Shown here: positions 12,380 to 23,382 of the stretch, piece after piece | Layout of the letters: each line of letters starts with the position of its first letter | Position numbering within the stretch: position 1 is the first letter of the stretch | Assembly (NCBI GenBank): GCA_001986395.2 | Contig: MQVO02000032.1 | Coordinates: 124,001-188,000, forward strand | Reading direction: 5' to 3' | From: Irpex lacteus | Lineage: Eukaryota > Basidiomycota > Agaricomycetes > Polyporales > Irpicaceae | DNA length: 64,000 bases | Notes under the pieces: generated by a model | What the model saw: only the letters and a program-made list of their open reading frames with translations | What the model was told of the DNA's origin: nothing | The model's database searches: none | Translations under genes and position numbers: made by a program

Positions 12380-13238
12380 GATCATGACATACTGCAGGAA
12401 TATGAAACAGCAGACGAGACGCAATCGAAATCTCGCCCATCCGAGTCGAACATCAGAGTTCAAGTTCTCACTTTCCAATTGTCCAGACTCGCGAAAGTAT
12501 TTTCGACTGCTCTGTGTATGTGTATGTCATGTATATCATGTTACAATGAAGAAAAGCGGTGCGTAGCTGCTGTAACATGCGTGAATGACATGAGTAGAAA
12601 GGTAATAGTTTGGAGAAAGACCGGTTGCACTGAATCCGAGTCGCTAGCGCCACACACCCGGGCGCTGACCGAGACGCCTTTGCCAGCGGCGCACTGGGAG
12701 CCTGTTGGACCCAATCAACCACGAGTACATCGCGGCCGAGTTTCCTCTGCTTTCCTTCCAAGGTATGTACGACTTCACAGGTACACTTAAATGAGTTACT
12801 AAGATCTAACTCCAGTTGTCTGTCTTGATACCGCGCAACTCTCTCCCCCCAGTTGGGTCGCTCTGTCCAATACGGCGACTACTAATTTCTGCTACACTAT
12901 ACGGAACATTACGTCTCGTCAATCAACTTCTTGTAGCTTTGGACTCTTGCATACGTGAGTAGCCTCTGATATCACTCACCTCGTTGACTATCTGTTGCCA
13001 CATGGCTGATAGCTCCTTCGGTTTCATAGGCACGATAATCGACACGGTTATTGAGGGTCCTGAGAATGGTAAGGCAGAGAGCTACCGTGCTTAGATCGTA
13101 AGCATTTTGAATCCATGAACATTCCCCAACTGATCTGGATATTCGTCTGTTATGTATACCAGGGCCGCCCCCAAGTCTGAGTGGGCGCCGAGTACGCTCA
13201 TCATCCGCCCACAAAATGGAGGCGTAATCACCAGGACA
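12380..13238. other. Intergenic, no gene seen
   Basis: This 859-bp gap lies between cyclase copy 1 and the second F-box gene. Short overlapping frames on both strands (12468-12790) contain no recognisable domain. The F-box frame stays open upstream of 13239 to an ATG at 13152, so part of 13152-13238 could be coding. Confidence 0.35.
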
Positions 13239-14987
13239 ATGGACAAACTGCCAGACGAGCTACTTTGCGAGGTCTTTCTCTCACTGCGGGACCTATACGC
13301 GGAGGGTCATTCGGTGCTTCGCCCGGCTCCGTTCAAGAGAATGTACCAATGGGTTCCTCAAGTTATGCTGGTCAGCAGGCATTGGCGATCCGTCGCGTTC
13401 GGTTGCGCACAGTTGTGGTCTTACGTCGACGCTGGGTCACTGTCTTACTCTCAGCTCTTATCAAGATCCAAGCATGCTCTCTTGACTCTTTCAGGCAAGC
13501 AGGACTGGCCCGAATCTCCTCTCCTTAGTCAGCATCAGACCGAGCTAGCTCGCGTTAAGTCATTCGAAATTTCCCATTACGACACTTGGGAGAGTCCGTT
13601 CGGGAACTGTCCTCCACTGCTCTCCTTGCGGGACTTGTCACTACAGTGCAGATCTAGCACATACGGCGGGTCGGATGGATATAATCTGCCACCTACCTTT
13701 GTCGATGGCTCGTTCCCCGCACTGAGATCTGTGCAACTCACTGGATACAACTTCCATTGGACCTCTTCTATATTCTCTGTGAACCTTCGGATCCTGAACC
13801 TGCGAGGCCGCGGACCAGAGGATGCGTATTTTGGATACTTGGACCGAAAGCGCGAAACCAGGACAAGGCCCACGCCTGTACCGTTTCGTGATACCCTTGC
13901 TGCACTTCAGCAAATGCCGCTACTTGAGTATCTGGGGCTACGCAGCATCATCGATCCCGACAGTGATCGCAGTGTCGATGTCCCGACAGTGAATCTGGCT
14001 CACCTCAAACACATCTCCATCTCCAGTACCGTATTCGTATGTACTGGACTCCTCCGTGCATTGGAGTTTCCTGGAAGTGCAAACATTGACGTAACGACCT
14101 TCATTCCCGACACTGCCCCATATGGTAGTGCAGCGCGCCCTCTCCGTGTTTTGTTCAAAAACATAGGTGACAAGCTCTCTAAGCCTGATCTCGCTTGCCC
14201 TGTACCACCTATACGGAGTATCATGGCCACCGTAGCACAGTCCAACGAACTCAGCAAGCCGCCTCGTGAGGAGTTCAGGGAAGATTTCGTCTTTCGTTTT
14301 CTCCGCGAGGACAGGCCGCTTGGGGAGGACGCCAAGACCATGGACGCGTTCATAGGATATTTTGGTAGAATCGAGCTGACAGAAAGTTCGCAATGCACCT
14401 GGGATCCTCTCGGCGTCCCTGGTGTTCGCATATGCGTCATTAACGAGGCACAGAACAGCATTCGCTGGGACCGCCACTTCGCCACTTTCTGTCGTAACTG
14501 GCCGCTGGGCGATGTCCGGACTTGCTTCGTATCCGCCGGTGCTCATCGATTCACCACGCCAACGATCCATGCTATCTGTCCCGACATTACTACCCTGATT
14601 TTCAGGCTACCGCCAAAGAAGAGGGGATCTTACTACGGGTATGGAGGCTCTGATCCCGCTGATTCAATCAGGGAAAGCATGGTCGCTCTAGGGACGACGA
14701 TTACGAACGACGGCACCGTTCGCAAGCCCAAGGTCCAGCGGCCTCAGCTGACTAAAGTAGAGCGGATTATGATCACTCCTGACCCCGAAGACTGGGACCT
14801 TGATGGGTTTCTCAAACGCAGGACACAAGAGCTTGGGATGGTGGCTTATCAGCCTCAGACAGGGCTCCAGATTTTCGACATTGAGGAGGCAGACAAGCTG
14901 CATACCTGGCAGAAGGCTGTGGAAGCCCGAAAAGCATTATTCGAGAAGAGTTTACAACAAGCGACATGTTCGACGGGAATCGTTTGA
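13239..14987 (+). CDS. F-box-like protein (paralogue of the gene at 8218)
   Basis: A single long exon. The chosen start gives MDKLPDELLCEVFLSLRDLY, which puts the F-box at the extreme N-terminus as is typical, for 582 residues. The frame is open to an earlier ATG at 13152, so an N-terminal extension of 29 residues or an upstream exon like that of the paralogue is possible. The F-box continues with VMLVSRHWRSVAFGCAQLWSYVDAG. Leucine-rich stretches follow (PLLSLRDLSLQ, LRILNLRG, LLEYLGLRSI), then a C-terminal region with DVRTCFVSAGAHRF that aligns with DVETCALGAGNITI of the first F-box protein, so they are true paralogues beyond the F-box. A role as an SCF substrate adaptor is expected from the family; the target is unknown. 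It converges on ALG5. Confidence 0.75.
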   Translation: MDKLPDELLCEVFLSLRDLYAEGHSVLRPAPFKRMYQWVPQVMLVSRHWRSVAFGCAQLWSYVDAGSLSYSQLLSRSKHALLTLSGKQDWPESPLLSQHQTELARVKSFEISHYDTWESPFGNCPPLLSLRDLSLQCRSSTYGGSDGYNLPPTFVDGSFPALRSVQLTGYNFHWTSSIFSVNLRILNLRGRGPEDAYFGYLDRKRETRTRPTPVPFRDTLAALQQMPLLEYLGLRSIIDPDSDRSVDVPTVNLAHLKHISISSTVFVCTGLLRALEFPGSANIDVTTFIPDTAPYGSAARPLRVLFKNIGDKLSKPDLACPVPPIRSIMATVAQSNELSKPPREEFREDFVFRFLREDRPLGEDAKTMDAFIGYFGRIELTESSQCTWDPLGVPGVRICVINEAQNSIRWDRHFATFCRNWPLGDVRTCFVSAGAHRFTTPTIHAICPDITTLIFRLPPKKRGSYYGYGGSDPADSIRESMVALGTTITNDGTVRKPKVQRPQLTKVERIMITPDPEDWDLDGFLKRRTQELGMVAYQPQTGLQIFDIEEADKLHTWQKAVEARKALFEKSLQQATCSTGIV

Positions 14988-15163
14988 AGTTGAAGGGGTT
15001 ACTCAGCGATATGCCCGCCTAGATTTCGATGGTGACATTGGCCAGTAATCGACACAATATCCACGTAGATGCTTATCTGAATACTATAAGTCCAATGATT
15101 ACTGCTGGTATAATAAATGCTTCATACATTGTCCATGCTCAATAAATAATGCAACACAACACT

Positions 15164-16450
15164 CTACTTCGCCTTCTGCTTCGTCTTCGCCGGCGGCGCC
15201 GCCCACCTCCCAAACACCAAATTCGCGCGCAAAATCAACAAATCTCTCAACATCTGCAACGAGTCCGTCAACACATTCAGCTTGCTGCCCGACACCTCGT
15301 GCCACTCTATCGGCACCTCCGCGACGGGTATCCGCAGCTGCTTGGCGAGGAGGAGTATCTCGACGTCGAATATCCAGGTGCAGAGGTGTTGGTAGGGGAA
15401 GATGAGCTGCGCGGCGCGCCGCGAGAAGAGTTTGAAGCCGCATTGGGTGTCGCGGATGTGGCCTACGCCGACTATGCGGAGGATGGTGTGTAGACCGTAC
15501 ATGAGGATGTTCCGTAGCACAGACCGCTATATTCGAAACCAAGAGTTAGAAAGCAGCTACTATTGACGCATATAGCGGGACACGTACCTTCACCACAGCC
15601 TCCGTCTTCACGAGATGCGCGCGACTCCCAATAGCAATACTCGCGTCTTCGTCAAGCTTGTCCATCGCCTCCCACAACAAATTCACATCCTCGAACCGAC
15701 TCGCACCGTCCGCATCGACCATAAGAAGCCTCCTCCCCCGTCCATGCAACATCCCATGCCTCACCGCCCCGCCCTTCCCAAGGTTCCTCTGCAGCGTCAC
15801 AACACGAATCTCATGCTCCGGGTTCTCCTTCGCGAACTGCAGCGCCAGCTCCGACGTATCGTCCCTCGACCCGTCATCTACAATAAGCACTTCGTGCGTC
15901 TTCGCGGGAGATGCACTCGAGGCGAGGTGCGCCAGGGTGGCCTTGAGCATCGTCCCCATCCGTTCAGTCTCATTGTACGCGGGCACGACGACCGTTAAGT
16001 CCACTTCCGGCTCGTCGTGAATGGAAGGGAGAGGCGTGGGCTTTCCGGTGGTCCGAGACCTGTACTTCTTGTCTTGCTCGGAGGGGACGACTAGCGTAGG
16101 AGAGAACAGGACGAGCACTGTGTAACACTGTGTAAACACAAAGCTGTGATGAGCGAGGAGAGGTAGAGAGGTCGAACTATCCAGAGTGCGGAGGTGGCGG
16201 GGACACAGGTCAGATAATTAGGACTCGAGCACCGCTCGCACTAGGAAAGCGGGGCCGTCCTGACCGCAGAAAGCTGTCGTCCTTGTCGTGGCGCACGAAG
16301 CCCACAACTCTAAGAACAAGGATGAACTGGGTGCTCATCATACGAGTGTTCCCGCCACGATATTGTTTGGTCCAAATTCTAGATACTCACTGAAAGAACG
16401 GCCGCGAGTAATAGCGTCGCCCCGCCATAAATTAAGGTGGTTTCGTCCAT
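15164..16450 (-). CDS. ALG5: Dolichyl-phosphate beta-glucosyltransferase (ALG5)
   Basis: Three exons (16450-16391, 16127-15588, 15526-15164) join in frame to 320 residues, close to the length of yeast Alg5. The protein opens with a single N-terminal membrane anchor (MDETTLIYGGATLLLAAVLS, then CYTVLVLFSPTLVV). A GT2-family glycosyltransferase domain follows: LTVVVPAYNETERMGTML (nucleotide-binding start), EVLIVDDGSRDDTSEL, NLGKGGAVRHGML, and LLMVDADGASRFEDV, which carries the metal-binding DxD. Downstream are IAIGSRAHL, DTQCGFKLFSRRAA and VAEVPIEWHEVSGSKLNV, typical of Alg5/Dpm-like enzymes. The enzyme transfers glucose from UDP-glucose to dolichyl phosphate on the cytosolic face of the ER, making the donor used by Alg6, Alg8 and Alg10 in N-glycan assembly. 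The DTQCGFK and long N-terminal anchor favour ALG5 over DPM1. It ends about 180 bp from the convergent F-box gene. Confidence 0.93.
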
Positions 16451-16979
16451 CCCGACGTGTCTTGTAGGGGTTTCAAACCCACGGTGACCTGAGGAGAAAG
16501 TAGAATGAAAGGAGAGGTGGTGGTCGGGACTGTGAGTTTTGGCTGGGACGTGGCATCCATCGTCGTTTACTGCATACTTCGCATCAGGCGCCCGGGGAGA
16601 GGCGACGCTTATGTAAGAGAACACCGAGGATATATTTGGCCGTGGCCAGTAGGATCAGGCGTGATGGCTACGGAGAGGTGGTTGGACGACGCCATCAGTG
16701 TCTTGCGACGTATGACAGACAGCGTATACAAATTGATTATTGCATATGTGGTAGTATAATATTTAAAGCTACATAAAATCCTTCCAATCGTGACCCAACT
16801 TGAATGTTCTACTGCGTAACATGAGAATTATTTACCAGGAGTTACAATGAGCACGGTGCCCTAAGAATTACATCCGAGTCAGAAACCCTATACTACATGA
16901 ACAGTAAGTCTTCACAGCTGTGATACACTCCGGTATACATAGACTCACCAAAACGAGACTACAAAGGTGTAAGTTGATC
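16451..16979. other. ALG5 upstream region, no gene seen
   Basis: This 529-bp stretch lies upstream of ALG5 and downstream of the membrane protein at 16980-18372. It should hold the ALG5 promoter. Open frames here are short and carry no domain. Confidence 0.4.
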
Positions 16980-18372
16980 TTAAACCTGTTGCGCCGCCTG
17001 ATTCAAACGCGCAGACATCGTCCTAGGCCTCTTCAGCTCGTTTCTGCTAGACCCACTACTCGGACTCGCCGAGACCGGATCCGACAGCGCCCTCTCCGGA
17101 GCACCCACCTCCCTCGCCCTATCCTTCTTCTCCGACCGCTCCCTCCTCTCCTTCCCCTCCCTCACCAACCTCTCAAACTCCTCCCTCGGCATATCCGCCC
17201 CATCCCTATTAATACTCCTCATCCTCTGCAACACATCCACCTCCCGGTCCAAATCCTTCTCCTTCAAATGCAGCTCCATCTCCTTGTGCGCCCGTCCGCC
17301 GTCCCACTCACGTCTCTCGCATTCCAACGCCTTGTGCACGTAATGTATCGTCCATGCGCTCAGAAGAATCGCCCATAGCCAGGGAATACCGTACCCCAGG
17401 CCATACGCGGTGTCTGTGGGGGCGGTCCACGCAGCGGCGATACACGCCCCAGCGATTATGCACCCTGACAAGCCCCATGCGATGGCGGTGACGCGGCAGA
17501 CGCGACGGATGACACGGGAGGCCTCGTAGCGATGACGCCAGGCTTGGCGGAACATGAGCCCACCGCCTCCGTCGACGGAGACGATGTCTTCGGTTATGGT
17601 GTATGTCAGTGGGGGAAGGAGTTCGCGTTTGGGGAGTGAGGAGACGCGGAAGGGGAGGCGGAGGTGGCGGTCCCAGATGCCTGTGATGAGCATGGGTATG
17701 CAGAAGGTGAGCATAAAGCAGGGGAGGGCCATGGCGACTGTGGATGGATTGGCCGGCGTTCTGTATGTGAAAACGTTTGTTAGTCAGAGGTTTACGTGTG
17801 ATCTAGTACTGTACTCACAAGCTAGAACCAATGATCAAAGGGATGAAGAAGGCGAAGAGAGAGACATTGATCATAACATGGAACGCATCCACGCCCCACC
17901 GTCCAGCACCAATCGGCCTCCGACTCTCATGCCCGTTGCGGAACCACAAGTCATACGAGCGTTGTGCGAGCTTGAACCCGCTCACAGTGCCAATAAGGCT
18001 GGTAATAATAGCCAGGTTCTTCGTGATACTGAGGTGTGCACCCCATCGTAGCGAGTAGAATAGGATGAGAGGTAGGACGCCGGTCTCGACGAATATCAAA
18101 GTGAAGAAGATGATGATATAGCGTTCTCGGGTTTTCGTGCGGATCGAGTAGTTCAGCGGTGGTGGTCCGGGAATGTCGAACGGGTCAGCCGAGCTCGACG
18201 ACTCAATGTCGTGCGAGTCGACTTTTGTAGACCGTCGTGAGTCGTCTGGTGTAGCAGTGGGCGACAGAGAGTTGGCCTCGCGAGTTTCGACGCGCGTCTC
18301 TGCCTTTTCGTCATCGTGGTCCTCGTGTTTCGGTGTCCGCGGAATGGTCGTCGGCTTTTGATTCGAGCTCAT
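16980..18372 (-). CDS. Fungal multi-pass membrane protein of unknown function
   Basis: Two exons (18372-17819 and 17760-16980) join in phase, GSSL to TPANPSTVAM, for about 444 residues. The start at 18372 (MSSNQKPTTIPRTPKHEDHD) is preferred; the frame is open further to 18513, but that part reads like 5' UTR. The first 90 residues are charged and Ser/Thr-rich. At least five hydrophobic segments follow: YIIIFFTLIFVETGVLPLIL, LAIITSLIGTVSGF, VMINVSLFAFFIPLII, MALPCFMLTFCIPMLITGI, and a pair near the C-terminal third (VTAIAWGLSGCIIAGACIAA, GIPWLWAILLSAW). The last 100 residues are charged and helical (KEMELHLKEKDLDREVDVLQ), probably a cytosolic coiled coil. The motif ISFxAW-like LPLILFYSLRWG resembles a conserved but uncharacterised ascomycete and basidiomycete family. 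No enzymatic motif is visible. Function is unknown. Confidence 0.75.
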
Positions 18373-19130
18373 CGTGTTTGTCGTCGTCCTCGTCGACTGG
18401 GTAGGTGGGAGAGATAGAGAAAGGCGTGCATGACGAGCTTTGGCTGCGTTGAAATGAATGGGTGGAGAGGCTTGAGCCTGTTCTTGCTCCACAGCTCTCC
18501 GCCTGTTGACCACTACGCCACAAAGATGCGGCTTGGACCGGTGATGTCCGTGTAGACTTGCCTCTTATGGCAGGTGTTTTCACTTGACTCCAACTTTCGT
18601 ATTGTCTGAGCACCTTGGCAGGGGAGTATGCCATGTCGCAATGCACTATGGTGTTTCAACAATGTGTTACATGCTGTGGGGTGGAAATATCATGGGCTTA
18701 TACGCGAGGGACTAATGTCAATGTGGAACACGGTAGCGCTGAAATTTGGAGACCTTGAAGTACGTTTGTCTCAGAGCCGCAACAGTCAATGACGAGCGAA
18801 TGACAGATGAAGCTCGTATACGGAATATATCTAACTATTTGAGAGATAAGTGGGCCCACATGATAGCAGTAAATTTAGAACTCGGCATAAGTACTTTCTT
18901 AAGCTTTCTTCGCTTGACGCTTCTATAGTACTCTTCACATGTGTAGTACATTGACCGTACTGGTACCCACTCTCCATGCTTTGTTTCACCCACAAATCAC
19001 CACATCAATATACATGTGCCCACTGGCTTCCATCCTCAGTCAGGAAAGGATACCGGTCTTCCTAACCAGCCCAAGGTGGATCGCGTCGAGAACATTCATC
19101 AATACAAAGACATGACAAAACTTCAAAGCT
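18373..19130. other. Intergenic, no gene seen
   Basis: This 758-bp stretch lies between the membrane protein start and the end of cyclase copy 2. It contains the membrane-protein promoter and part of the cyclase 3' flank. An open frame at 18311-18646 on the minus strand overlaps the N-terminus of the neighbour in another frame and is a shadow. Confidence 0.4.
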
Positions 19131-20994
19131 TTATTCATTGCATGGCTCCTCACAGGTAGGCCCACACTCGCCAACGTCAGTGTCGTACACCGCAGCAGAT
19201 AAACGCGAAAGGGTACTCACAGCTGCGTTTGGAGGACTAGCGACACCTCCAAGGCTAGTAGCACGTGCGGTAAGCACCCCGAGCTTCTTGTCGATACAAA
19301 CCAGCCGATTTCACTTACACATTCAACGGCCAGGAGGTAAAGAAGAAGGTATATCTTCCCGTTTCTGCACAAGCCTGAGCGAGCGCCTCAAGGTCAAACA
19401 GCTCGCCTATTGGCATGCCCCATAGACTGCAGAACAAAGCGGCACGATTACTAGTAACTTAGAATGCACCAGAATATTGCAAGGTGGCTCACCCAAGTAA
19501 TGTCTGAGCACGCGTGATGAGTTGAGTACAGGCTGTTCGGGGTGTTAGACAACGCACCTGATGTAAATGAGGCGTGCCCTCCGGGGTAGGCCAACGCTGA
19601 GGCGTGTTCACCTTATAATTTGTTCACTGGGTAACAAGCGATGCGATACGCACCTCGATGCAGGGACAGTCAGATGCTACAGCAGCAAAGTGGTTGTTCC
19701 TACACAACTTGAGACTTATCTCATCATTCAGACGACTGGGAAGCACGTACCATAAGAATCGTTTCATCTCTTCTCCTTGCTCCAGCCCTGCGCTACCAAC
19801 ACCCATCAGCACCGAACAAATCACCAATCCATACTCGAACCAAAAGACCGAACTATAAACTCACAAAGTCTCCGGTCTCCCACTCAACCCCTCCCTTTCG
19901 CCTGGCTCGGCTTCAAGGTACCGCTTCGTGAATCCAACTCGGTACAGCAAGATATCCCCTCTTCTGAAAGTGACACCTTGCTTCTTAGCACACGCCTCCA
20001 AGTCAGCAACAGTGATAGCGTGCGTCTGCCATGGGTCGTATGGGAGGGAGGCGAGGTTGTTGGTGCCGGAGGTGTAGTGGGAGACGAGGTCGAGGAGGAC
20101 GGCTCGGCCGCAGATGCCGTGTTGGGCCCAGTCTGCCAGTGCACGACGATGAGAGATGAGTAAGGAGTGTACGTGGGGAAAAGAGGAAGGGAGGGTGTGG
20201 TGTTACGCACTGTGAATTCCGAGTTTTATCTTCGCTTTGTCGACTTTGCTGGGGTCGGTGATAGCTAGATCGCCTCGTGCGATGGAGGCACTGGATGTAC
20301 TGTCTCCCAAACCATATCAGTTACGTCCAGGTATCGCTGCTAGTGAGAGCTGACGACGTACTTGTTGTAGAAGACGTTGTGGCCACCGAACACGCCGTAG
20401 TGACGGAGACCGTCCCATTGAGTGCCCGATTGAGTGTTCTATGCGTGTGCGTGTGAGCTAAATAGCACGTCTTCGCCGCAGAAAATTAGTGAAGCGGAGC
20501 TCACGATAGTTAGTGAGTCGTCATTTACAGCTTCGGATTTCATCCAGACGTTGTGAACCGGAGGCTGACGTCTATACAACGGCTGGAGGGTATGATGTAT
20601 ATAGTGTGCACACCCTCATGTATCATACATTGAACATACCTTTCCCGGGAAGTTAATCGGCCTAGTGTACAGTTATGGTCACCCATCAGTTCCGAGTCGG
20701 GGTTGAGCAGGAGGATGTCACACACAAATTTAGACTGATCATCTTGCCCAGTCTACCGGCACAGATTCAAGTTCAAATAACGCGCTCACAAACACACCAC
20801 TACCAGTGAAAAGGCACGTACCGAATCTCCTTCGCAGCCTCAGCGACCACTTTCTCAGTCAGCAAATTCACAGTTCCCAGCTCGTCGCCCTCTCCCCACA
20901 CGCTCCATGCGCACCCTGTGTATTGGTGGAAGTTGGGCAGCTCGTCGAATGTAGGGAGGGGTTTTGAGTCGAATGTCGAGTCGGTGGTGGACAT
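19131..20994 (-). CDS. Putative cyclase / kynurenine formamidase-like protein (PF04199 type), copy 2
   Basis: Starts at 20994 (MSTTDSTFDSKPLPTFDELP) and carries the same ordered blocks as copy 1: TGCAWSVWGEGDELGTVNLL, RPINFPGK, PLYRRQPPVHNVWM, and NTQSGTQWDGLRHYGVFGG at about 20440-20375. Then come WAQHGICGRAVLLDLVSHYT, FRRGDILLYRVGFTKRYLEA, AGLEQGEEMKRFLW, NNHFAAVASDCPCIE, GMPIGELFDLEALAQAC and LGGVASPPNAA, with the stop at 19133-19131. The first exon differs from copy 1 by very few residues over about 47. The last exon differs: here it ends EPCNE after a possible intron (or reads through in the same frame), while copy 1 ends AYL. The metal-ligand candidates in the WDGLRHYG block are kept, so the enzyme is probably active. 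Substrate unknown. It is transcribed divergently from the CHAT gene at 22117. Confidence 0.75.
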
Positions 20995-22116
20995 GATATG
21001 GTTGGCTTTGTGCTTGTGTTGGAAGGGAGGATGTTTGGGAGGTGAAGCAGGTGAAGCTGAGGCGAGAGTTTCGGTGCAAGTTTTCAAGTTGGTGGCTATC
21101 GCACGCTCTCCAGATGGCCATCGTCATTTTGTATGGCATGGTCTTAATACCGTGTGACTGATATATATGTACTGCACGGAGCTAGAGCTCGTGCTTACAC
21201 AGAAGTCTCGGGATTCAACCGGACTCTGAATTCACTGGTGCGTGTGTCTACAGTAAGACTGACATGAGATTCTGTTGTCAAAAGCAGATAAGAGGTTGAA
21301 GCTCACCTTATTGCCCCGGAGTCAAGACGAGAGAACATGAACACACATATATGGCAGCTACCAGTACATCCTGGTCTGTCGGCCTCCGAGCATGAGACGC
21401 AGAGAATCAGAGGGCATAGCCAAGATTAAGTAGAGTTACTTGGAATTCTTATTCCACAACGGAGCCTTGTTTCAGCACTGAGCAGAACCTGTTTCTGCTC
21501 AAATATTCAGTATGTGCGTGAATCGACTGCGACGTGCGTGAGTTCAACTTGAATTGAAGTAGAAAAAGGAGAACGTTGAAAGTTCGAATTCGACCATGAT
21601 TGGACCATCGAGATCGTGGTCACGCAACAGTAACGTCACGGCGTAGTCACATATGGCTCAGTCACTAGATCTCTAGATCTCATGCTTTTATCTGCTACCG
21701 TCACAACAAAATCATAATAATTCAAGTAAGTCACTACGACCACCGTTATAAAGAACAATTTTGAATCTCAGCAATTCATCGTCAGATGTCTTTACACGTA
21801 ATGGATAGCATGCCCAAAAATCAGGCACTGTTGAGTTGTAATTTAGTACCCAGAAGACACATCGATGCAAAATTAGGGTCCGCATTTACTCCATCACCAA
21901 CCGCAGCTCTGTGCCAGTCGACAACACCGAGCTTTGGAGATTCTGCGTTCAACTTCTTCCTCCTAGGTATGGTCTACACCATGCCGAAGTTGGCGGACAA
22001 CCGAAACTGATAATGCCATACACTAATAGGTCGTTCGTCTTTGGCTGCTGAGTCACAGGGAGCTGGTTGAAAGAACATCAAGACTCTGGCTTGGTACAAA
22101 ACGTCGTCGACCAGCT
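20995..22116. other. Divergent intergenic region between cyclase copy 2 and the CHAT gene
   Basis: This 1.1-kb stretch must hold both promoters. A 74-codon frame at 21786-22010 (plus) starts MSLHVMDSMPKNQALLSC; it has no recognised domain and may be part of the 5' UTR or an unseen first exon of the downstream gene. No repeats or RNA genes were recognised. Confidence 0.35.
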
Positions 22117-23382
22117 ATGGATGAGGCTCGTTACTTCGTCAGAGCCGTCGTCACACGGGAAAACCGTTCTGATGAACCGTGCACTTTGAAAGCAGAAATT
22201 TCGGCTCGAGTCTCGGGTAGGATTTGAGGCCGCTATCTGGTGTGAAGTAAGCAGCTAACTCTTATTCCCTCTCAGAGTTGGAAACTCCTATTACGGAAAG
22301 CCCTACAAAAGTACAGATTCTCCGAAGAGGAAAAAGCAAACGCGTCTTTCATTTCGCCTTGCAGGATACAAACAAATACATCGTAGGCTTTGTGTCCAAG
22401 CTCGAAACTAGCGCAGGCGAGAGAAATTCGTTCGAATTCGGCACTAATAGTCGGTGAACATCTCTCTCTCTGCGACAATGTTATATTGACGTTGGTGATC
22501 CTCAGTTCCAGATGCAAGGGGTGAATCTTGGCGTGCCTTAGTCAACGGTCTGCGATTGCAATACGCGTCTGCACAACCAAACGCTGCGGAGGCTGTCGAA
22601 TCTTCATCAGAGTGGCAGAATCCGCATCTGATCCGAGAGCTTCTGACAACACACAGTCGAAACCGCCGTACAAACTGGAAACCTCAGATAACTCCTTCCT
22701 TGATCAGTGATCTTCCTGGTTTCGCTATCTTCGCACAGTCAAGCGAAGGGTATACGTGGCCTGCGTTTACTGTCGACCTCGAGCTACCGGATGACTACTC
22801 TTTGCTGGACTTCATCGATGCTACCGCCACATTGGCTATGGAATTCGAATCGCAGTCCGTCCGTGACAACAGGCCATCAGATGTGACTATCGCTCTATTC
22901 TTTCACTGGCTCGCCGTTAACGCTTCATACGGCGATCGCTTCCCAGTCATACATCTATCCTCCGTCAGCAGACTCGCCGCGTTTGTGACGGTCAGATATC
23001 GACAGATTCATCGCCTACTCGAATTGCGTGAGGTCATCCGCTTGCTTCAATCCTCCATAGACTCTTACGATCCGGCCATTGGATATAAACAACGAGACGA
23101 GCTTATTTCGGCCCTGGCAGTCCTATTATGTGAAGCACTCTCGACCACCGGCACTGCTACGGAGGACGTCGAGTCAGCCACGCTTTGGTGCACAGAGCAC
23201 ATTATCCCTTCTCCACCACAAGGCTCTGCTGGGTTGAACAACTTTGCCCAGCTATACATGCAGCGCTACGAATGCCTCGGTGGGCTAGATGACTTGAACA
23301 TAAATATCGACATCCTGCAGACCGCCATCTCTTCCCCGCCTCCAGATCTAGACCACTCCGAACGCGCCTTTATACTACACAA
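22117..23382 (+). pseudogene. TPR/CHAT protein gene, segment 1 of 3 (N-terminal part, split by hAT insertion)
   Basis: The likely start is MDEARYFVRAVVTRENRSDE at 22117. Exon 1 ends at 22216 and joins the exon at 22276 in phase (ARVSE-LETPITESPTKVQIL). The next block, RRGKSKRVFHFALQDTNKY, then IVGFVSKLETSAGERNSFEF, resembles a small N-terminal beta domain (perhaps C2-like; inference). The third exon runs from about 22506 to 23382 and encodes helical, TPR-like sequence (RYRQIHRLLELREVIRLLQS, QLYMQRYECLGGLDDLNINI). The frame is intact up to SERAFILHN, where the hAT element begins at 23383. Continuation is at 27452. The donor of exon 2 is unresolved. It is marked pseudogene because the element interrupts it, not because it has decayed: no internal stop or frameshift was found. 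Confidence 0.7.
23375..23382. repeat. Left 8-bp target site duplication of the hAT element
   Basis: The sequence ctacacaa directly precedes the CAGCGTTGT terminus and is repeated exactly at 27444-27451. Confidence 0.92.

Noticed and set aside
13938..14570. Minus-strand frame of 210 codons in the second F-box gene
   Set aside because: Antisense shadow of a clearly coding F-box exon; no domain.
22272..22517. Minus-strand frame of 81 codons
   Set aside because: It overlaps the N-terminal exon of the TPR/CHAT gene, which reads sensibly in the plus direction and splices in phase.
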